From Maribacter arcticus (GTDB taxonomy: Bacteria; Bacteroidota; Bacteroidia; Flavobacteriales; Flavobacteriaceae): a stretch of DNA of 64,000 nt. Shown here piece by piece: positions 1 to 9,183 of this stretch. Both the position numbers and the translations under genes were made by a program. The first letter of the stretch is position 1. Every line of letters starts with the position of its first letter. The stretch lies in the NCBI RefSeq assembly GCF_900167935.1, contig NZ_FUYL01000012.1, positions 1-64,000 on the forward strand. Reading direction: 5' to 3'. The notes beneath the pieces are model-generated. The model worked only from the letters and a program-made list of their open reading frames with translations. It made no database searches and was not told the DNA's origin.

Positions 1-2
1 GC

Positions 3-65
3 CCTAAAGTCCGCATTACGTTTAGCATTGATGAAAAAGCAGTAAGTCGAGTATCTTTAAAATGA
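3..65 (+). CDS. C-terminal end of an unidentified protein (partial)
   Basis: The frame is open from the first bases and ends in TGA at 63-65. It gives about 20 residues ending in SRVSLK. The composition is plausible for a real C-terminus, but the stretch is too short to name. A competing frame stops at 45. If it is real, the left end of the IS110 element lies between 65 and 82 or inside this frame. Very uncertain. Confidence 0.22.
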   Translation, partial: PKVRITFSIDEKAVSRVSLK

Positions 66-81
66 ACTAAAAATTAAAGAT

Positions 82-1137
82 ATGATTACTCAAATTACTG
101 CTATACCGAAGTTATATATTGGCATCGACATACACAAACGAAGTTGGAAGGTACATTGTGCAACAGATTTGTTTGCAGGTAAGTCTTTCAGTATGTCTGC
201 AGATCCAAAGCAATTACAAACTTATGTTTCCAAACATTTTCGGGAGTATGAAGTAACAACTGCATACGAAGCAGGTTGCTGTGGTTATCATGCACACCGA
301 TGTTTTGAAGGTTATGGTTGGCGAAGTTTAGTTGTGAACCCGGCAGATATTCATCGCAAGGGTAAAGAGAAGCATACAAAGACAGATAAGATAGATGCGC
401 AGTTAATTGCTAGAGAACTTAAAGATGGTCGTTTAGAGAGTATCATAATACCAAATAAGAAACGAGAAGAGCTTCGCAGTCTGTTTAGACGAAGAAATGA
501 TTTGGTTAAAGATTTTAGAAGAGTAAAGAGTTATATCAAGATGCAATTATTGTATTTCGGTATTAAAGAGCCAGAGGAGTTCGATAATGACCATTGGAGT
601 CATAAATACAGAAATTGGTTAGATGATATGGTTTTTGAATACCCAACGGCGAAGTCTACTTTAGATAGTCGACTGCGTTTCTTTCGTTTCGTAGATCAAG
701 AGCTACGTGATGTCTCTACTGAGCTAAGGAGGTACTGTAAAACGCATTACAAGAAAGATTATATGCTGCTAAGAAGTATACCCGGTATAGGTGGCATAGT
801 AGCCTGTGGTATATTATGTGAACTAGGAGATTTAAGACGTTTCAACAACATTAAACATTTGGCAGGCTATGTTGGTCTGGCACCAAGTATATACCAAAGT
901 GGAAATAGTCAAAGGACAATGGGAATGACTCCACGGGCAAACCGTTTATTGAGAAGCTATTTTGTGGAAGCATCATGGCAAGCAATACGAGCAGACCCAG
1001 TTATGCAGGCTTACTATCGTAAACATCAAGGGAAGAACGTAAAAAGTATCATTGTCAAAGTAGCAAGAAAGTTACTTAGTAGAACCTTAGCCGTAATTAA
1101 AACGGAAGTGCCTTATACCATAGGTGTAATTGAATAA
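82..1137 (+). CDS. IS110-family transposase
   Basis: This 351-residue protein has the two-part layout of IS110 enzymes. The N-terminal DEDD (RuvC-like) domain begins YIGIDIHKRSW near residue 12, with further acidic residues in the TDKIDAQLIAREL stretch. The C-terminal Transposase_20 domain contains LLRSIPGIGGIVA and LAGYVGLAPS and supplies the catalytic serine region. Length is normal and there is no frameshift, so the gene looks intact. IS110 elements lack classical terminal inverted repeats and use a bridge RNA from a non-coding end to choose target and donor. Only 81 bases are visible upstream, whereas about 300 non-coding bases follow, part of them structured. ATG at 82 is the natural start. 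Confidence 0.93.
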   Translation: MITQITAIPKLYIGIDIHKRSWKVHCATDLFAGKSFSMSADPKQLQTYVSKHFREYEVTTAYEAGCCGYHAHRCFEGYGWRSLVVNPADIHRKGKEKHTKTDKIDAQLIARELKDGRLESIIIPNKKREELRSLFRRRNDLVKDFRRVKSYIKMQLLYFGIKEPEEFDNDHWSHKYRNWLDDMVFEYPTAKSTLDSRLRFFRFVDQELRDVSTELRRYCKTHYKKDYMLLRSIPGIGGIVACGILCELGDLRRFNNIKHLAGYVGLAPSIYQSGNSQRTMGMTPRANRLLRSYFVEASWQAIRADPVMQAYYRKHQGKNVKSIIVKVARKLLSRTLAVIKTEVPYTIGVIE

Positions 1138-1216
1138 TAAAATACGAATTCAAAGAAATAGGAATCATAACAAAGCTCTAAAAAAGTAGTAAGAACTGTA
1201 TCACAAAACAAAACCC

Positions 1217-1319
1217 GTGACCTGTATTGTTCAGGATCACATTTTTAGCAAGTGACCGGTTCTATTATAATTTATAATCATACAAATGCCGGTGACGTTT
1301 CAGGTTTCGAACCGATCAC
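1217..1319 (+). ncRNA. Structured 3' flank of the IS110 element, possible bridge RNA
   Basis: The roughly 300 bases after the transposase have no gene but contain two strong inverted repeats. One is GTGACCTG (1217-1224) with CAGGATCAC (1232-1240), a short hairpin with one bulge. The other is GTGACCGGTTC (1252-1262) with GAACCGATCAC (1309-1319), an 11-position stem with one mismatch enclosing an AT-rich loop that itself can pair (TTATAA/TATAA). In the IS1111 branch of IS110 elements the bridge RNA lies downstream of the transposase, so position and structure fit. The strand is assumed from the transposase. Not verified by homology. Confidence 0.35.
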
Positions 1320-1428
1320 ATATAGGAGTGCGAGCAAGTTATATTAAAAGAAAAAAAGGTGGTTTAAAGTAAAAAAGAAAATATTAATTAACTTTAAAGA
1401 ACTGGACGAAGGCTTTTCATAGGAGGTT

Positions 1429-1440
1429 TTGTTGGCAACA
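1429..1440. repeat. Palindromic 12-mer at the 3' end of the XRE regulator gene
   Basis: TTGTTGGCAACA lies immediately beyond the stop of the minus-strand regulator gene. Its reverse complement occurs exactly at 2134-2145, on the other side of the gene. The core TGTTGGCAACA is itself a palindrome around a central base. It could be a recombination core or a protein-binding dyad. Confidence 0.5.
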
Positions 1441-1441
1441 G

Positions 1442-2023
1442 TTATTTTATTATTTGTATTAAATTCGGGTACGATGTGTATTTAGATTTTCGTTTAATTC
1501 TATACGCAATGATTACAGCCATTGCAACATTAATAATATTTAAAATCACAAATAGAAATAATAAAACATAGGAGATATATCCGTTTTCCAGATTAGTCAA
1601 TTCTAGCGTAGCAGTTAATAGAGCTGTGGATAACGTAATAGTTGTTAAGACGGTCCAGATTATTTGAAAATTTAGTAAGCGAGTACCTTTTTCATCTAAG
1701 TTGATAATTTTATCTTTTTTTGAAACCCAAAAAATTAACGGAATTAATATATTTCCAATAGGAATGACTAAATAAGTAATTACAGATAAATGCATTAAAA
1801 CTAAAAGTTTCAAATCCTCTTTTTTTCCATAATCAATGATTTTCTCAGGCAAAGTGTCTAACGCTTCACAGATAAATTTTAGAGTATTTCCACTCGGTTT
1901 GTTTTCTTCATTCTCTATCCTTTGAATTGTTCTTAAGTTAACTTTTGCTTTTTCTGCTAATTCTTCTTGAGTATAACCTTTTGACTTTCTTAGTTCGACA
2001 ATTTTTTGACCAATATTCTCCAT
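1442..2023 (-). CDS. XRE-family HTH regulator with C-terminal DUF4870-like membrane domain
   Basis: 193 residues. Residues about 5-60 form a Cro/CI-type helix-turn-helix (GQKIVELRKSKGYTQEELAE, then LRTIQRIENEENKPS). The C-terminal half is hydrophobic with about four membrane segments. It includes an N-I-L-I-P-L-I-F-W stretch followed by a charged segment and LDEKGTRLLNFQI, as in DUF4870 proteins. This suggests a membrane-tethered DNA-binding protein that could couple an envelope signal to transcription. The target is unknown. It sits alone between the IS110 element and a glycosyltransferase operon, flanked by matching palindromes (1429-1440 and 2134-2145), so it may be an acquired single-gene unit. 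The 110 bases before the start hold the second palindrome and no obvious promoter. Confidence 0.85.
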   Translation of the reverse strand: MENIGQKIVELRKSKGYTQEELAEKAKVNLRTIQRIENEENKPSGNTLKFICEALDTLPEKIIDYGKKEDLKLLVLMHLSVITYLVIPIGNILIPLIFWVSKKDKIINLDEKGTRLLNFQIIWTVLTTITLSTALLTATLELTNLENGYISYVLLFLFVILNIINVAMAVIIAYRIKRKSKYTSYPNLIQIIK

Positions 2024-2133
2024 CTCTTGTAGTTTTAATTATTTGGTCAAAGTTATTTTAGAAACAAACAAATTGATAACGGTTCGTTTCCGACAACTTT
2101 ACGACATTACTGTCTAATTCCTTGTTTTATAAT

Positions 2134-2145
2134 TGTTGCCAACAA
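2134..2145. repeat. Palindromic 12-mer upstream of the XRE regulator
   Basis: TGTTGCCAACAA is the exact reverse complement of the 12-mer at 1429-1440. It lies 111 bases upstream of the regulator start. Because the core is palindromic, the two sites can be read as either direct or inverted repeats bracketing the gene. Confidence 0.5.
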
Positions 2146-2250
2146 TTATATATAGTAACTATATTTTTTTATGGTAGATATATGCATTAGTAAACCTATT
2201 CCCATTTCACCTGTAATTTAATCAATCTTGTAGAATTGAGGTAAAATAAA

Positions 2251-2277
2251 AAAGGGATAGCCAACGACTATCCCTTT
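2251..2277 (-). terminator. Rho-independent terminator of the glycosyltransferase operon
   Basis: AAAGGGATAG (2251-2260) pairs perfectly with CTATCCCTTT (2268-2277) around a 7-base loop. A-rich sequence on the left becomes a U-run on the minus strand. It sits just past the end of the gene at 2302. T-rich flanks on the right mean it could also work in the other direction. Confidence 0.8.
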
Positions 2278-2301
2278 TTTAAATATTTTATAATTACGGT
2301 T

Positions 2302-3786
2302 TTATGCTCTTGAGGTCAATGATGTAAAGAATACAAAGCCAAAGCCTAAGAATAACATAAAATGGAATGGGAATAAACCGAAATCATTTAAAGGTATAGC
2401 GCTGTACATACCGAACATGAAATAGACCATTAAAGCAAATTCTAAAATCATATTAGGTGAAAGCTTTTTGGCAAGGTATTTATTGCCTTTCCAGCTTTGT
2501 TTCAATGTACTAATATTGAATTTTGGTGTACGAACAAATTCACTTCGCTTACCCATGTGGCCTTCTATTACAGCAATGGTATTGTGTAAAGAGAATCCTA
2601 AGGCTACCGAGAAAAATGTAAAGAATATACGTATATAATCTACAAAATTATTAAAGCCACTACCTTGTATGCTCTTGTAGGTAAACCAATAGCAGACAAA
2701 TAAAATGATGGTGCTTATGGCGAATAAACTAAGTAGAGAGAAAACCCAATCTAGGTGACCATAAGTATTCTTGATATATAATGATGGTATACTTAATATT
2801 GCTACTAAGAATACACATAAGAACATAGAGCTATTCAGCAAATGCATAACCCCATGAAACTTGGTTTTAAAGGGTATATTCTTGGCTTTAACAACACTCC
2901 AAACGGTCTTTCTAAAGTTCTCTGCACCGCCTTTGTTCCATCGAAATTGTTGTGAACGGGCTGCACTAATTACCACAGGTAGTTCAGCAGGTGTCTCAAC
3001 ATCTTCTAAGTACTTGAATTTCCAGTTCTTTAACTGAGCACGGTAGCTAAGGTCTAAATCTTCTGTTAGCGTATCGCCTTCCCAGTTACCTGCGTCAATG
3101 ATACATTCTTTACGCCAGATACCTGCTGTACCATTAAAGTTAATGAAATGTCCTTTGCTGTTACGACCAACTTGTTCTAAAGTAAAGTGGGCATCTAAGG
3201 CAAAGGCCTGTATTTTTGTCAACGTTGAATAGTCACGGTTCAAATGGCCCCAACGGGTCTGTACCACACCTATCTCTTCATCCTTAAAATAAATAACGGT
3301 TTTCTTCAACCAATCTGAAGCTGGTAAAAAATCAGCATCAAAAATAGCGATGAATTCTCCCTTTGCTATTTTCAATCCTTCTTTTAAGGCTCCGGCTTTA
3401 AAACCTGATCTATCTGTTCTTGTTATATGCTGAATATCTAAACCGGTTTCTTGTAATTTAGCTACACTAGCAGCAGTTGTAATTACGGTATCATCGGTAG
3501 AATCATCTAATACCTGAATTTCTAATTTGCTTTTTGGGTATTCTATTTTAGCAATATTCTCCAATAAACGGTCCATTACATACTCCTCGTTAAAAACAGG
3601 AAGTTGAATGGTAACGAACGGAATTTCCTTTGGGTCTAGAAGATTAAATTTAGGAGCTGTTTGGTTCTGTCTTTTTTGAGACAAATAGTTGAATAAAAGA
3701 TTTAGCTGTGCTAAGCTATAAAAGAAAATCAATAGTAATGATAAACTATAAATTGCTATGATAAAATACGCTAGTGCTAATTCCAT
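2302..3786 (-). CDS. Membrane glycosyltransferase family 2 (processive, cellulose-synthase-like)
   Basis: 494 residues. One N-terminal membrane helix (about 5-30) is followed by a cytoplasmic GT-A domain with VFNEEYV, DDSTDD (94-99), the DAD metal site (150-152), the TED motif (241-243) and QQFRW (279-283), which is the QxxRW signature of processive family 2 enzymes. About four more membrane helices follow (roughly 310-490). The layout matches inner-membrane polysaccharide synthases or glucosylceramide-type transferases. The sugar and acceptor cannot be told from sequence. One base separates it from the upstream glycosyltransferase gene, so the two are cotranscribed and end at the terminator at 2251. 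Confidence 0.88.
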   Translation of the reverse strand: MELALAYFIIAIYSLSLLLIFFYSLAQLNLLFNYLSQKRQNQTAPKFNLLDPKEIPFVTIQLPVFNEEYVMDRLLENIAKIEYPKSKLEIQVLDDSTDDTVITTAASVAKLQETGLDIQHITRTDRSGFKAGALKEGLKIAKGEFIAIFDADFLPASDWLKKTVIYFKDEEIGVVQTRWGHLNRDYSTLTKIQAFALDAHFTLEQVGRNSKGHFINFNGTAGIWRKECIIDAGNWEGDTLTEDLDLSYRAQLKNWKFKYLEDVETPAELPVVISAARSQQFRWNKGGAENFRKTVWSVVKAKNIPFKTKFHGVMHLLNSSMFLCVFLVAILSIPSLYIKNTYGHLDWVFSLLSLFAISTIILFVCYWFTYKSIQGSGFNNFVDYIRIFFTFFSVALGFSLHNTIAVIEGHMGKRSEFVRTPKFNISTLKQSWKGNKYLAKKLSPNMILEFALMVYFMFGMYSAIPLNDFGLFPFHFMLFLGFGFVFFTSLTSRA

Positions 3787-3787
3787 A

Positions 3788-4477
3788 TTATTTTATACTG
3801 TATTTGAAGATCCACCCCAAAATTTTTATGCCTGCAAATATACTACCTTTTACGGTTCCTGAAACTTTTGAGATACCTATTCTTCGTTTGTAACGTACTG
3901 GTACTTCGGTATATGTCATTTTCTTCTTTAGAATTTTCAATTGCATTTCCACTGTCCACCCGTAGGTTTTGTCTTCCATGTTCAATTCTTTGAGCTTATC
4001 GTACTTAATGGCTCTAAAAGGGCCTAAGTCTGTAAACTTTGCACCAAAAAATAATCGCATTAGAAATGTTGCTAACCAGTTACCGAACACTTGTTGCGGA
4101 GTCATTGACCCCTCTTCACGCAAATTTTTTCTTCTGGCCCCAACTACAAAATCAATATCATCTTCTAAAATAGGAGCTACCACATTATCTAATTCTTCAG
4201 GATAATCAGAATAGTCTCCATCGATAAATACGATAATATCTGGCTGTTTGGACTTCGATGCAATGTATTCTAGTCCCTTAAGGCAAGCATACCCATAACC
4301 TTTTCTTAGTTCTGTTATTACAGTAGCCCCAGCTGTTTCGGCATTTTTCACCGTATTATCGGAGGAGTTATTATTGACAACGATTACCTCAGAAACTGAT
4401 TTTGGTAGTTCATTGACGACATGGGCAATAGAATCTACTTCGTTATAAGCCGGAATAATTACTTTTATATCGGCCAT
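3788..4477 (-). CDS. Glycosyltransferase family 2, polyprenyl-phosphate-hexose synthase type
   Basis: 229 residues resembling DPM1 / UDP-glucose:dolichyl-phosphate transferases: IPAYNEVDSI near the start, VVNNNSSDNT, and the FIDGDYSDYP metal-binding stretch near residue 85. It has no membrane segment of its own. Family members charge an isoprenoid phosphate with a hexose for later transfer across the membrane, which suits its partner, the membrane transferase downstream. Its start overlaps the preceding stop by one base (TAATG), indicating translational coupling in a three-gene operon. Confidence 0.85.
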   Translation of the reverse strand: MADIKVIIPAYNEVDSIAHVVNELPKSVSEVIVVNNNSSDNTVKNAETAGATVITELRKGYGYACLKGLEYIASKSKQPDIIVFIDGDYSDYPEELDNVVAPILEDDIDFVVGARRKNLREEGSMTPQQVFGNWLATFLMRLFFGAKFTDLGPFRAIKYDKLKELNMEDKTYGWTVEMQLKILKKKMTYTEVPVRYKRRIGISKVSGTVKGSIFAGIKILGWIFKYSIK

Positions 4478-4974
4478 TATTTTAAATTGGATAAATTGTT
4501 TTCATGTGTAAAGGCATTGAATGTTGACCATTCTTTAATCTTTGCACCATTACTATATTTTTCTGCAGATATCATTTTCGAGTCTTTATATTTTAGGCAG
4601 TAGCCATCTTTAACGCCCTTATTTATTTGGCATTTGTGATTTATACGTCCTTTTTTATCATAGAATAACCACCAGCCTATTTGTTCGTTTTTAAGATATT
4701 TTCCTTCTTTCGTGCGAATTCGATTTTCATCATAGAAAAACCAATATTTTTCTTTCTTACCATATTCAAAATAGCCTTTCTCAGCTATTTTACCATTCGG
4801 ATGATAAAAGGACCAGTAATCGGTCTTAATATTAAAACGCATCCAACCTTCGCTAGCCAAAGTGCCATCTTCAAAATAGGTACGTTCATAGCGTTTGTCC
4901 TCAGAACTTATAAACGCTAACAAGACAAAGCTGATTAGAATGGCGTAAACGAATTTTAATAACTTCATGTTCAT
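4477..4974 (-). CDS. MORN-2 repeat protein (YwqK-like), exported
   Basis: 165 residues. An N-terminal hydrophobic segment (about 5-23) is followed by repeated aromatic/glycine units such as FEDGTLASEGW, YHPNGKIAEKGYF and WWLFYDKKGRI, the MORN-2 pattern of YwqK-like proteins. The repeats form beta-hairpins; in Bacteroidota such proteins are common, mostly periplasmic and of unknown role. It is the first gene of the operon with the two glycosyltransferases and overlaps the next by one base. An internal ATG two codons downstream is an alternative start. Confidence 0.72.
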   Translation of the reverse strand: MNMKLLKFVYAILISFVLLAFISSEDKRYERTYFEDGTLASEGWMRFNIKTDYWSFYHPNGKIAEKGYFEYGKKEKYWFFYDENRIRTKEGKYLKNEQIGWWLFYDKKGRINHKCQINKGVKDGYCLKYKDSKMISAEKYSNGAKIKEWSTFNAFTHENNLSNLK

Positions 4975-5080
4975 TTATTTAATCAGTTAAAATCTGTACC
5001 CAAATCTATTGCCAAAGATCGGGTAATTTTTTTACTCAAAGAATTTGTGAAAACCCTTAATATATTGATTGCTAAATACA

Positions 5081-7489
5081 CTATTTGATTTCGTTCTTTA
5101 TGTCGTATACGTTTTTTCCTTTTTTCAGCGGAATTTCAGTTCCTTGCCAAGACAGATTTCCTGCCATGGTAATAGGTAATGTTATTTCTGCGGATAGTTT
5201 ATTCTTGGTTCTATTCAGCTTAAATTCTATAGTTCCTTTAGATGTAGGCAGTGACCCTATAATAGTTTTTAATTTACCGAAAGCTGGAGCAATACGTACT
5301 TCTTCAAAATCATTTTTCACGGATTGAATGCCAGCTAGATAATTAAAATAGAAATAAGCAGGTGATGCACTCCAAGGGTGTACTTCTGAACGTGTAGGTT
5401 TCTCAATACTTTCAAAACGCTCTAAAGTAGTGGTCATATTATCTTCAATCATTTTCTCCCATGGTTTTAGGGCAACATCGAACAATTCTGGGGCTCCTAC
5501 TTTCTTAATCGCCTCAAATAGGTAAAAACGATAATAATAGGTCGCCTGTAATAAATCTTTATCGTTCAATATTTTATCAAGAAGTGCTCTTTGCTCGCTT
5601 TCGTGAATAGCATCGGTCAATATGGCCATGATATTGGTGTGCTGGTCATAGATAGTCTTATCTGGCCGTTCGGCAAAAATGTTTGTTTCCATATCAAAAC
5701 AAAGGTCATAAACCGATTTTTTAATTTCTTCTGCACGGTTTTGATATACTAGCGAAGTTTGGTTATCCCCAATTTCTTTAAAAAGCATAGCTGCATTTTG
5801 TAATGCGTGTACATAATGTAAACTTACTACCGCAGAGTTTTCGCCGTCATTTTTTGTTGCCGTACCGCTACCGTTATTAGGGCCAGTATACCAATCTATA
5901 AAATAACGATAGGGAGTTTTGTTGACTAGGTTAAGTTCGTTCATGTTCTTTTCAAAACCTGCCAATGTGTTTACAATGCCATCTTTATAGGTATGTATGA
6001 ATTCTTTATCGCCAGATACATTGTAGTAGTCGGCAATCATATCGACCCATACCAAAGAATATGTAGGGTAAATAAATGTAGAACGAAGTGGATAAGCACC
6101 AAGAATATTACCGTCTGAATCTCTAGAATGATCAAATTGGCGAATAGCGTTTTTTGTATGCTCAGTATTACCACTCATGGCTTGCCAGATTAAGGCTTGT
6201 ATTTTAGTATCACCTACATACTGCATAGTTTCATAATAGGCGTCACTTAAAAAATAGTCTTGTGTGCAGATATCGATAGTGCGTTTGCAGATATCGAAAA
6301 TTTGATTGTATAGTTCATTGTCTGAAGTGAATTGGGCCACAGATGGTATGGTAGTTCGTGATCGATAATTCTTGAAAGAATTTAAAACTAAGGGCTGCAC
6401 TTTAGTTTCTATTTCGAATTCAATAAAACGAAATGTCCGCATCCAATTCGGTATAAATTTCTGTGCATCTTTTCCATTGGAAATAATAAGGTCGTAATAC
6501 CCTAAAAGTTGTTTTCCTTCCAAGTTATTTCGGTCACCTTTTTCATTGTTTGGGCCAAATAGGTTTTCAGCATATTTTATACGGATAGATGCATTTTTTC
6601 CTTTACTGAATAGCAATTCAGGAAATCCGTTGGTTACATATTGCTGATCTATTAGAAAAGTAGTTTTTGTATTTGCAGGAATTTTAAGTTCATCGCTTAC
6701 TGGAAATTTTGTGGTAATAGATTTTGAAGATTTTACTATACTTCCTATTTGTTCTTCATCCCAAGAAAGTAATGGTAGATTTCGAGGTTCAAGTAAATAC
6801 GCTATTGAACCTCCCATGCTACTGGCATTCTCAAAAAATTCAGTTTTTTGCCAGTTGGTATCATTATAATCTAATAATTCCCATCCGGTAGGGTAGGCAT
6901 TTAAATCAATAATATCGGTAGGGTTGTTTGCATAGAAGCCACCGACAATTGACTTTTCTTTATCACCACGCCAAACAACTTCATTAGCTTTATACGAATC
7001 ATCTATAGCACACACCCAGGCACCTTGCTTTCCGGTGGTGTTCAATTGTTCTGCATTTATAGTTACCCCGTTCACCATTAAACTTGTGAAGATAGACTGC
7101 ATACCTAAAAATCTTCTTTTCCCGAAATTAATCACTTTTACAGCTAAGATGTTTTCGCCTTTTTCTAGGTAGTTTTTAAGGTTTAAAGTTTCATATTTAT
7201 AATGCTGAATATCGCTCAATTGCGGGCCATGAGTAACTAATTTTCCATTGACATACAGAAAATAATGGTTGTCTGCAGAGATATTAATAATGAAATCTGC
7301 GCTAGTATTGTCTACTTTAAACGTATTTCGAAAAAGTACCACACGGTCTTCACCACCCAAAATATCTGGGTGGCTTACCCAGCTGGCATGTATGTTTTCG
7401 GGGCCATAAATTACTTCAGGATAATTGAGTTCCTCCTGGGCATAAAGTGGCAGGGAAATTAAAACTAGCAAGAGGAAATGGCGTATCAT
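5081..7489 (-). CDS. GH78-like alpha-L-rhamnosidase family protein, secreted
   Basis: 802 residues with a signal peptide (about 1-17, ending LPLYAQ). The N-terminal beta-sandwich part (NISADNHYFLYVNGKLV and the following stretch) matches the carbohydrate-binding domain of bacterial rhamnosidases. The central (alpha/alpha)6 barrel contains LSDAYYETMQYVGDTKIQ, in the position of the DxxR/E acid motif of GH78. Near the C-terminus SEVHPWSASPAYF carries the second conserved Glu/Trp region, followed by the C-terminal beta domain. It would trim terminal deoxysugars from algal or plant glycans in the periplasm. The first motif is atypical for GH78, so activity on rhamnose is not certain. It is transcribed alone. 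Confidence 0.78.
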   Translation of the reverse strand: MIRHFLLLVLISLPLYAQEELNYPEVIYGPENIHASWVSHPDILGGEDRVVLFRNTFKVDNTSADFIINISADNHYFLYVNGKLVTHGPQLSDIQHYKYETLNLKNYLEKGENILAVKVINFGKRRFLGMQSIFTSLMVNGVTINAEQLNTTGKQGAWVCAIDDSYKANEVVWRGDKEKSIVGGFYANNPTDIIDLNAYPTGWELLDYNDTNWQKTEFFENASSMGGSIAYLLEPRNLPLLSWDEEQIGSIVKSSKSITTKFPVSDELKIPANTKTTFLIDQQYVTNGFPELLFSKGKNASIRIKYAENLFGPNNEKGDRNNLEGKQLLGYYDLIISNGKDAQKFIPNWMRTFRFIEFEIETKVQPLVLNSFKNYRSRTTIPSVAQFTSDNELYNQIFDICKRTIDICTQDYFLSDAYYETMQYVGDTKIQALIWQAMSGNTEHTKNAIRQFDHSRDSDGNILGAYPLRSTFIYPTYSLVWVDMIADYYNVSGDKEFIHTYKDGIVNTLAGFEKNMNELNLVNKTPYRYFIDWYTGPNNGSGTATKNDGENSAVVSLHYVHALQNAAMLFKEIGDNQTSLVYQNRAEEIKKSVYDLCFDMETNIFAERPDKTIYDQHTNIMAILTDAIHESEQRALLDKILNDKDLLQATYYYRFYLFEAIKKVGAPELFDVALKPWEKMIEDNMTTTLERFESIEKPTRSEVHPWSASPAYFYFNYLAGIQSVKNDFEEVRIAPAFGKLKTIIGSLPTSKGTIEFKLNRTKNKLSAEITLPITMAGNLSWQGTEIPLKKGKNVYDIKNEIK

Positions 7490-7590
7490 TTAAATAGAAT
7501 GTATGTTGAGTTGAGAACAACCAGTGTTATAGCTATGAAAATAGGGTAAAATAAACTGAACCTTAACAATTGAAGGTGAAATTAAATGCG

Positions 7591-9183
7591 CTATTTTTTA
7601 TTCACCAAATCCATAAGGTTAACATCATTACCTAATAACACATCTTTAGAATTGATACGGCCTTTCTCAGGTCCGTTTTCTAATTTCAACACGCCACGTG
7701 GGCATACTGCAGAACATACTCCGCAACCTACACAGCTAGAACGAACTATATTTTCACCCTTTTGAGCATATGCTCTAACATCAATACCTTGTTCGCAATA
7801 AGTAGAACAGTTACCGCATGAAATACACTGCCCACCATTTGTTGTTATTCTAAAGCGAGACTTGAATCGTTGTACAAACCCTAAATAAGCCGCTAAGGGG
7901 CAACCAAATCTACACCATACTCTATTACCAAAAATTGGATAAAAACCTGTGCCGATAACTCCTGCGAAAATGGAACCTACTGCTAAGCTATATACATTTT
8001 GTACGCTCTGGGTTTTAATACCTAGAACAGTACCTGTTTCTGAAAAGAAGCTGTAAAGGGTCATACCTGTCATTACAACAGCAAAAAGTAGTACGCCGTG
8101 AATTAACCAACGTTCAACTTTCCATGCGAAAAGTGATTTGTCTGAATGTTGTCTGTATGGGTCACCTAATGTTTCCGCTAGACCGCCACAACCGCAAACC
8201 CAAGAGCAGTACCATCTCTTTCCAAAGAAATAGACCATTACAGGAACGATAACTAAGGTTAGAATAATACCCCAAAAAAGAATGAAAATTCCGATACCAC
8301 CACTATCTAAAAGCGTTTTTAGATTCCATTGAAAAAAGAAATCATAATCTAAAGGAAAAGCATTCTTGAAATCATAATAGGGCATTTGTAAACGCACCAT
8401 AATTTCTGGAATAAGAAAGGCAAAAACAATTTGAAAGAACAATACAGATGTTGTTCTTACTACTTGGTATATGTTGTTGCGATACTTTATATACATACGT
8501 ACTGCCATTACCGACATTACAATACAATACATAAAGCCATACACGAACCAATGACCAGCAGGGTTGCCACTTAAACTTTCACTAATAGGGTCGACTAAAT
8601 AGGTCCAATTAGTTGCATACTCTGGGCGGAAATATAAGACGAGGTAAAATGAAACCAAGAAGATAAATACTAGCCAAGCTATCCAACCTTTATTAGTAGA
8701 ACTTTGATGGTAGATGCCGTCATTTTTTATTCCTTTGGGTCCTAAAAGTACCACTTGAGGCACAATAAAAAGTAGCGCGCCAATAATACCTAGTCCAAAG
8801 GTTAGAAACCACATAAGGCCTTTGTTTTCTGCTATAAAGCCAACTCCAGATTTTTTGGCAATAGATCCTGCCATGTCTCTACCCTTTGTATAAATAACCT
8901 TTTTGTACTCTTTATTTTTTCTATGCGTCGCATTCGCATTAGCTAATGCAGAAACAATTATTGGAGATAAGCTCTGTATGCCATTAAACTCTTTGTCTTG
9001 TATTTTGGTTTCTAAATCTTGAATAAATAATTCGCTTTTAATTGAATTATCTGACACAATTTCTTGAACGATGGTTTTGTCTACTTTGAACGTTCCAAGA
9101 AGCGGTAAGGCAGCAAATGTGCTTAGACCTACCAAAAAAATAACTATTCCTATATTTTGAAGTACTTTCATTTTTTTGTTCAT
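7591..9183 (-). CDS. NosR/NapH-type membrane polyferredoxin
   Basis: 530 residues, with several membrane helices, two CxxxC-type loops (WYCSWVCGCGG and WCRFGCPLAAY) and a C-terminal pair of 4Fe-4S clusters (CISCGNCSTYC and CVGCGVCSAVCPRG). This is the C-terminal architecture of NosR/NirI/NapH electron-transfer proteins, which pass quinol electrons to periplasmic reductases. The flavin-binding FMN domain of full NosR is absent. It overlaps the start of the flavoprotein gene by one base, so the two form an operon. No nitrous oxide or nitrate reductase is nearby, so the electron acceptor is unknown. Confidence 0.83.
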   Translation of the reverse strand: MNKKMKVLQNIGIVIFLVGLSTFAALPLLGTFKVDKTIVQEIVSDNSIKSELFIQDLETKIQDKEFNGIQSLSPIIVSALANANATHRKNKEYKKVIYTKGRDMAGSIAKKSGVGFIAENKGLMWFLTFGLGIIGALLFIVPQVVLLGPKGIKNDGIYHQSSTNKGWIAWLVFIFLVSFYLVLYFRPEYATNWTYLVDPISESLSGNPAGHWFVYGFMYCIVMSVMAVRMYIKYRNNIYQVVRTTSVLFFQIVFAFLIPEIMVRLQMPYYDFKNAFPLDYDFFFQWNLKTLLDSGGIGIFILFWGIILTLVIVPVMVYFFGKRWYCSWVCGCGGLAETLGDPYRQHSDKSLFAWKVERWLIHGVLLFAVVMTGMTLYSFFSETGTVLGIKTQSVQNVYSLAVGSIFAGVIGTGFYPIFGNRVWCRFGCPLAAYLGFVQRFKSRFRITTNGGQCISCGNCSTYCEQGIDVRAYAQKGENIVRSSCVGCGVCSAVCPRGVLKLENGPEKGRINSKDVLLGNDVNLMDLVNKK

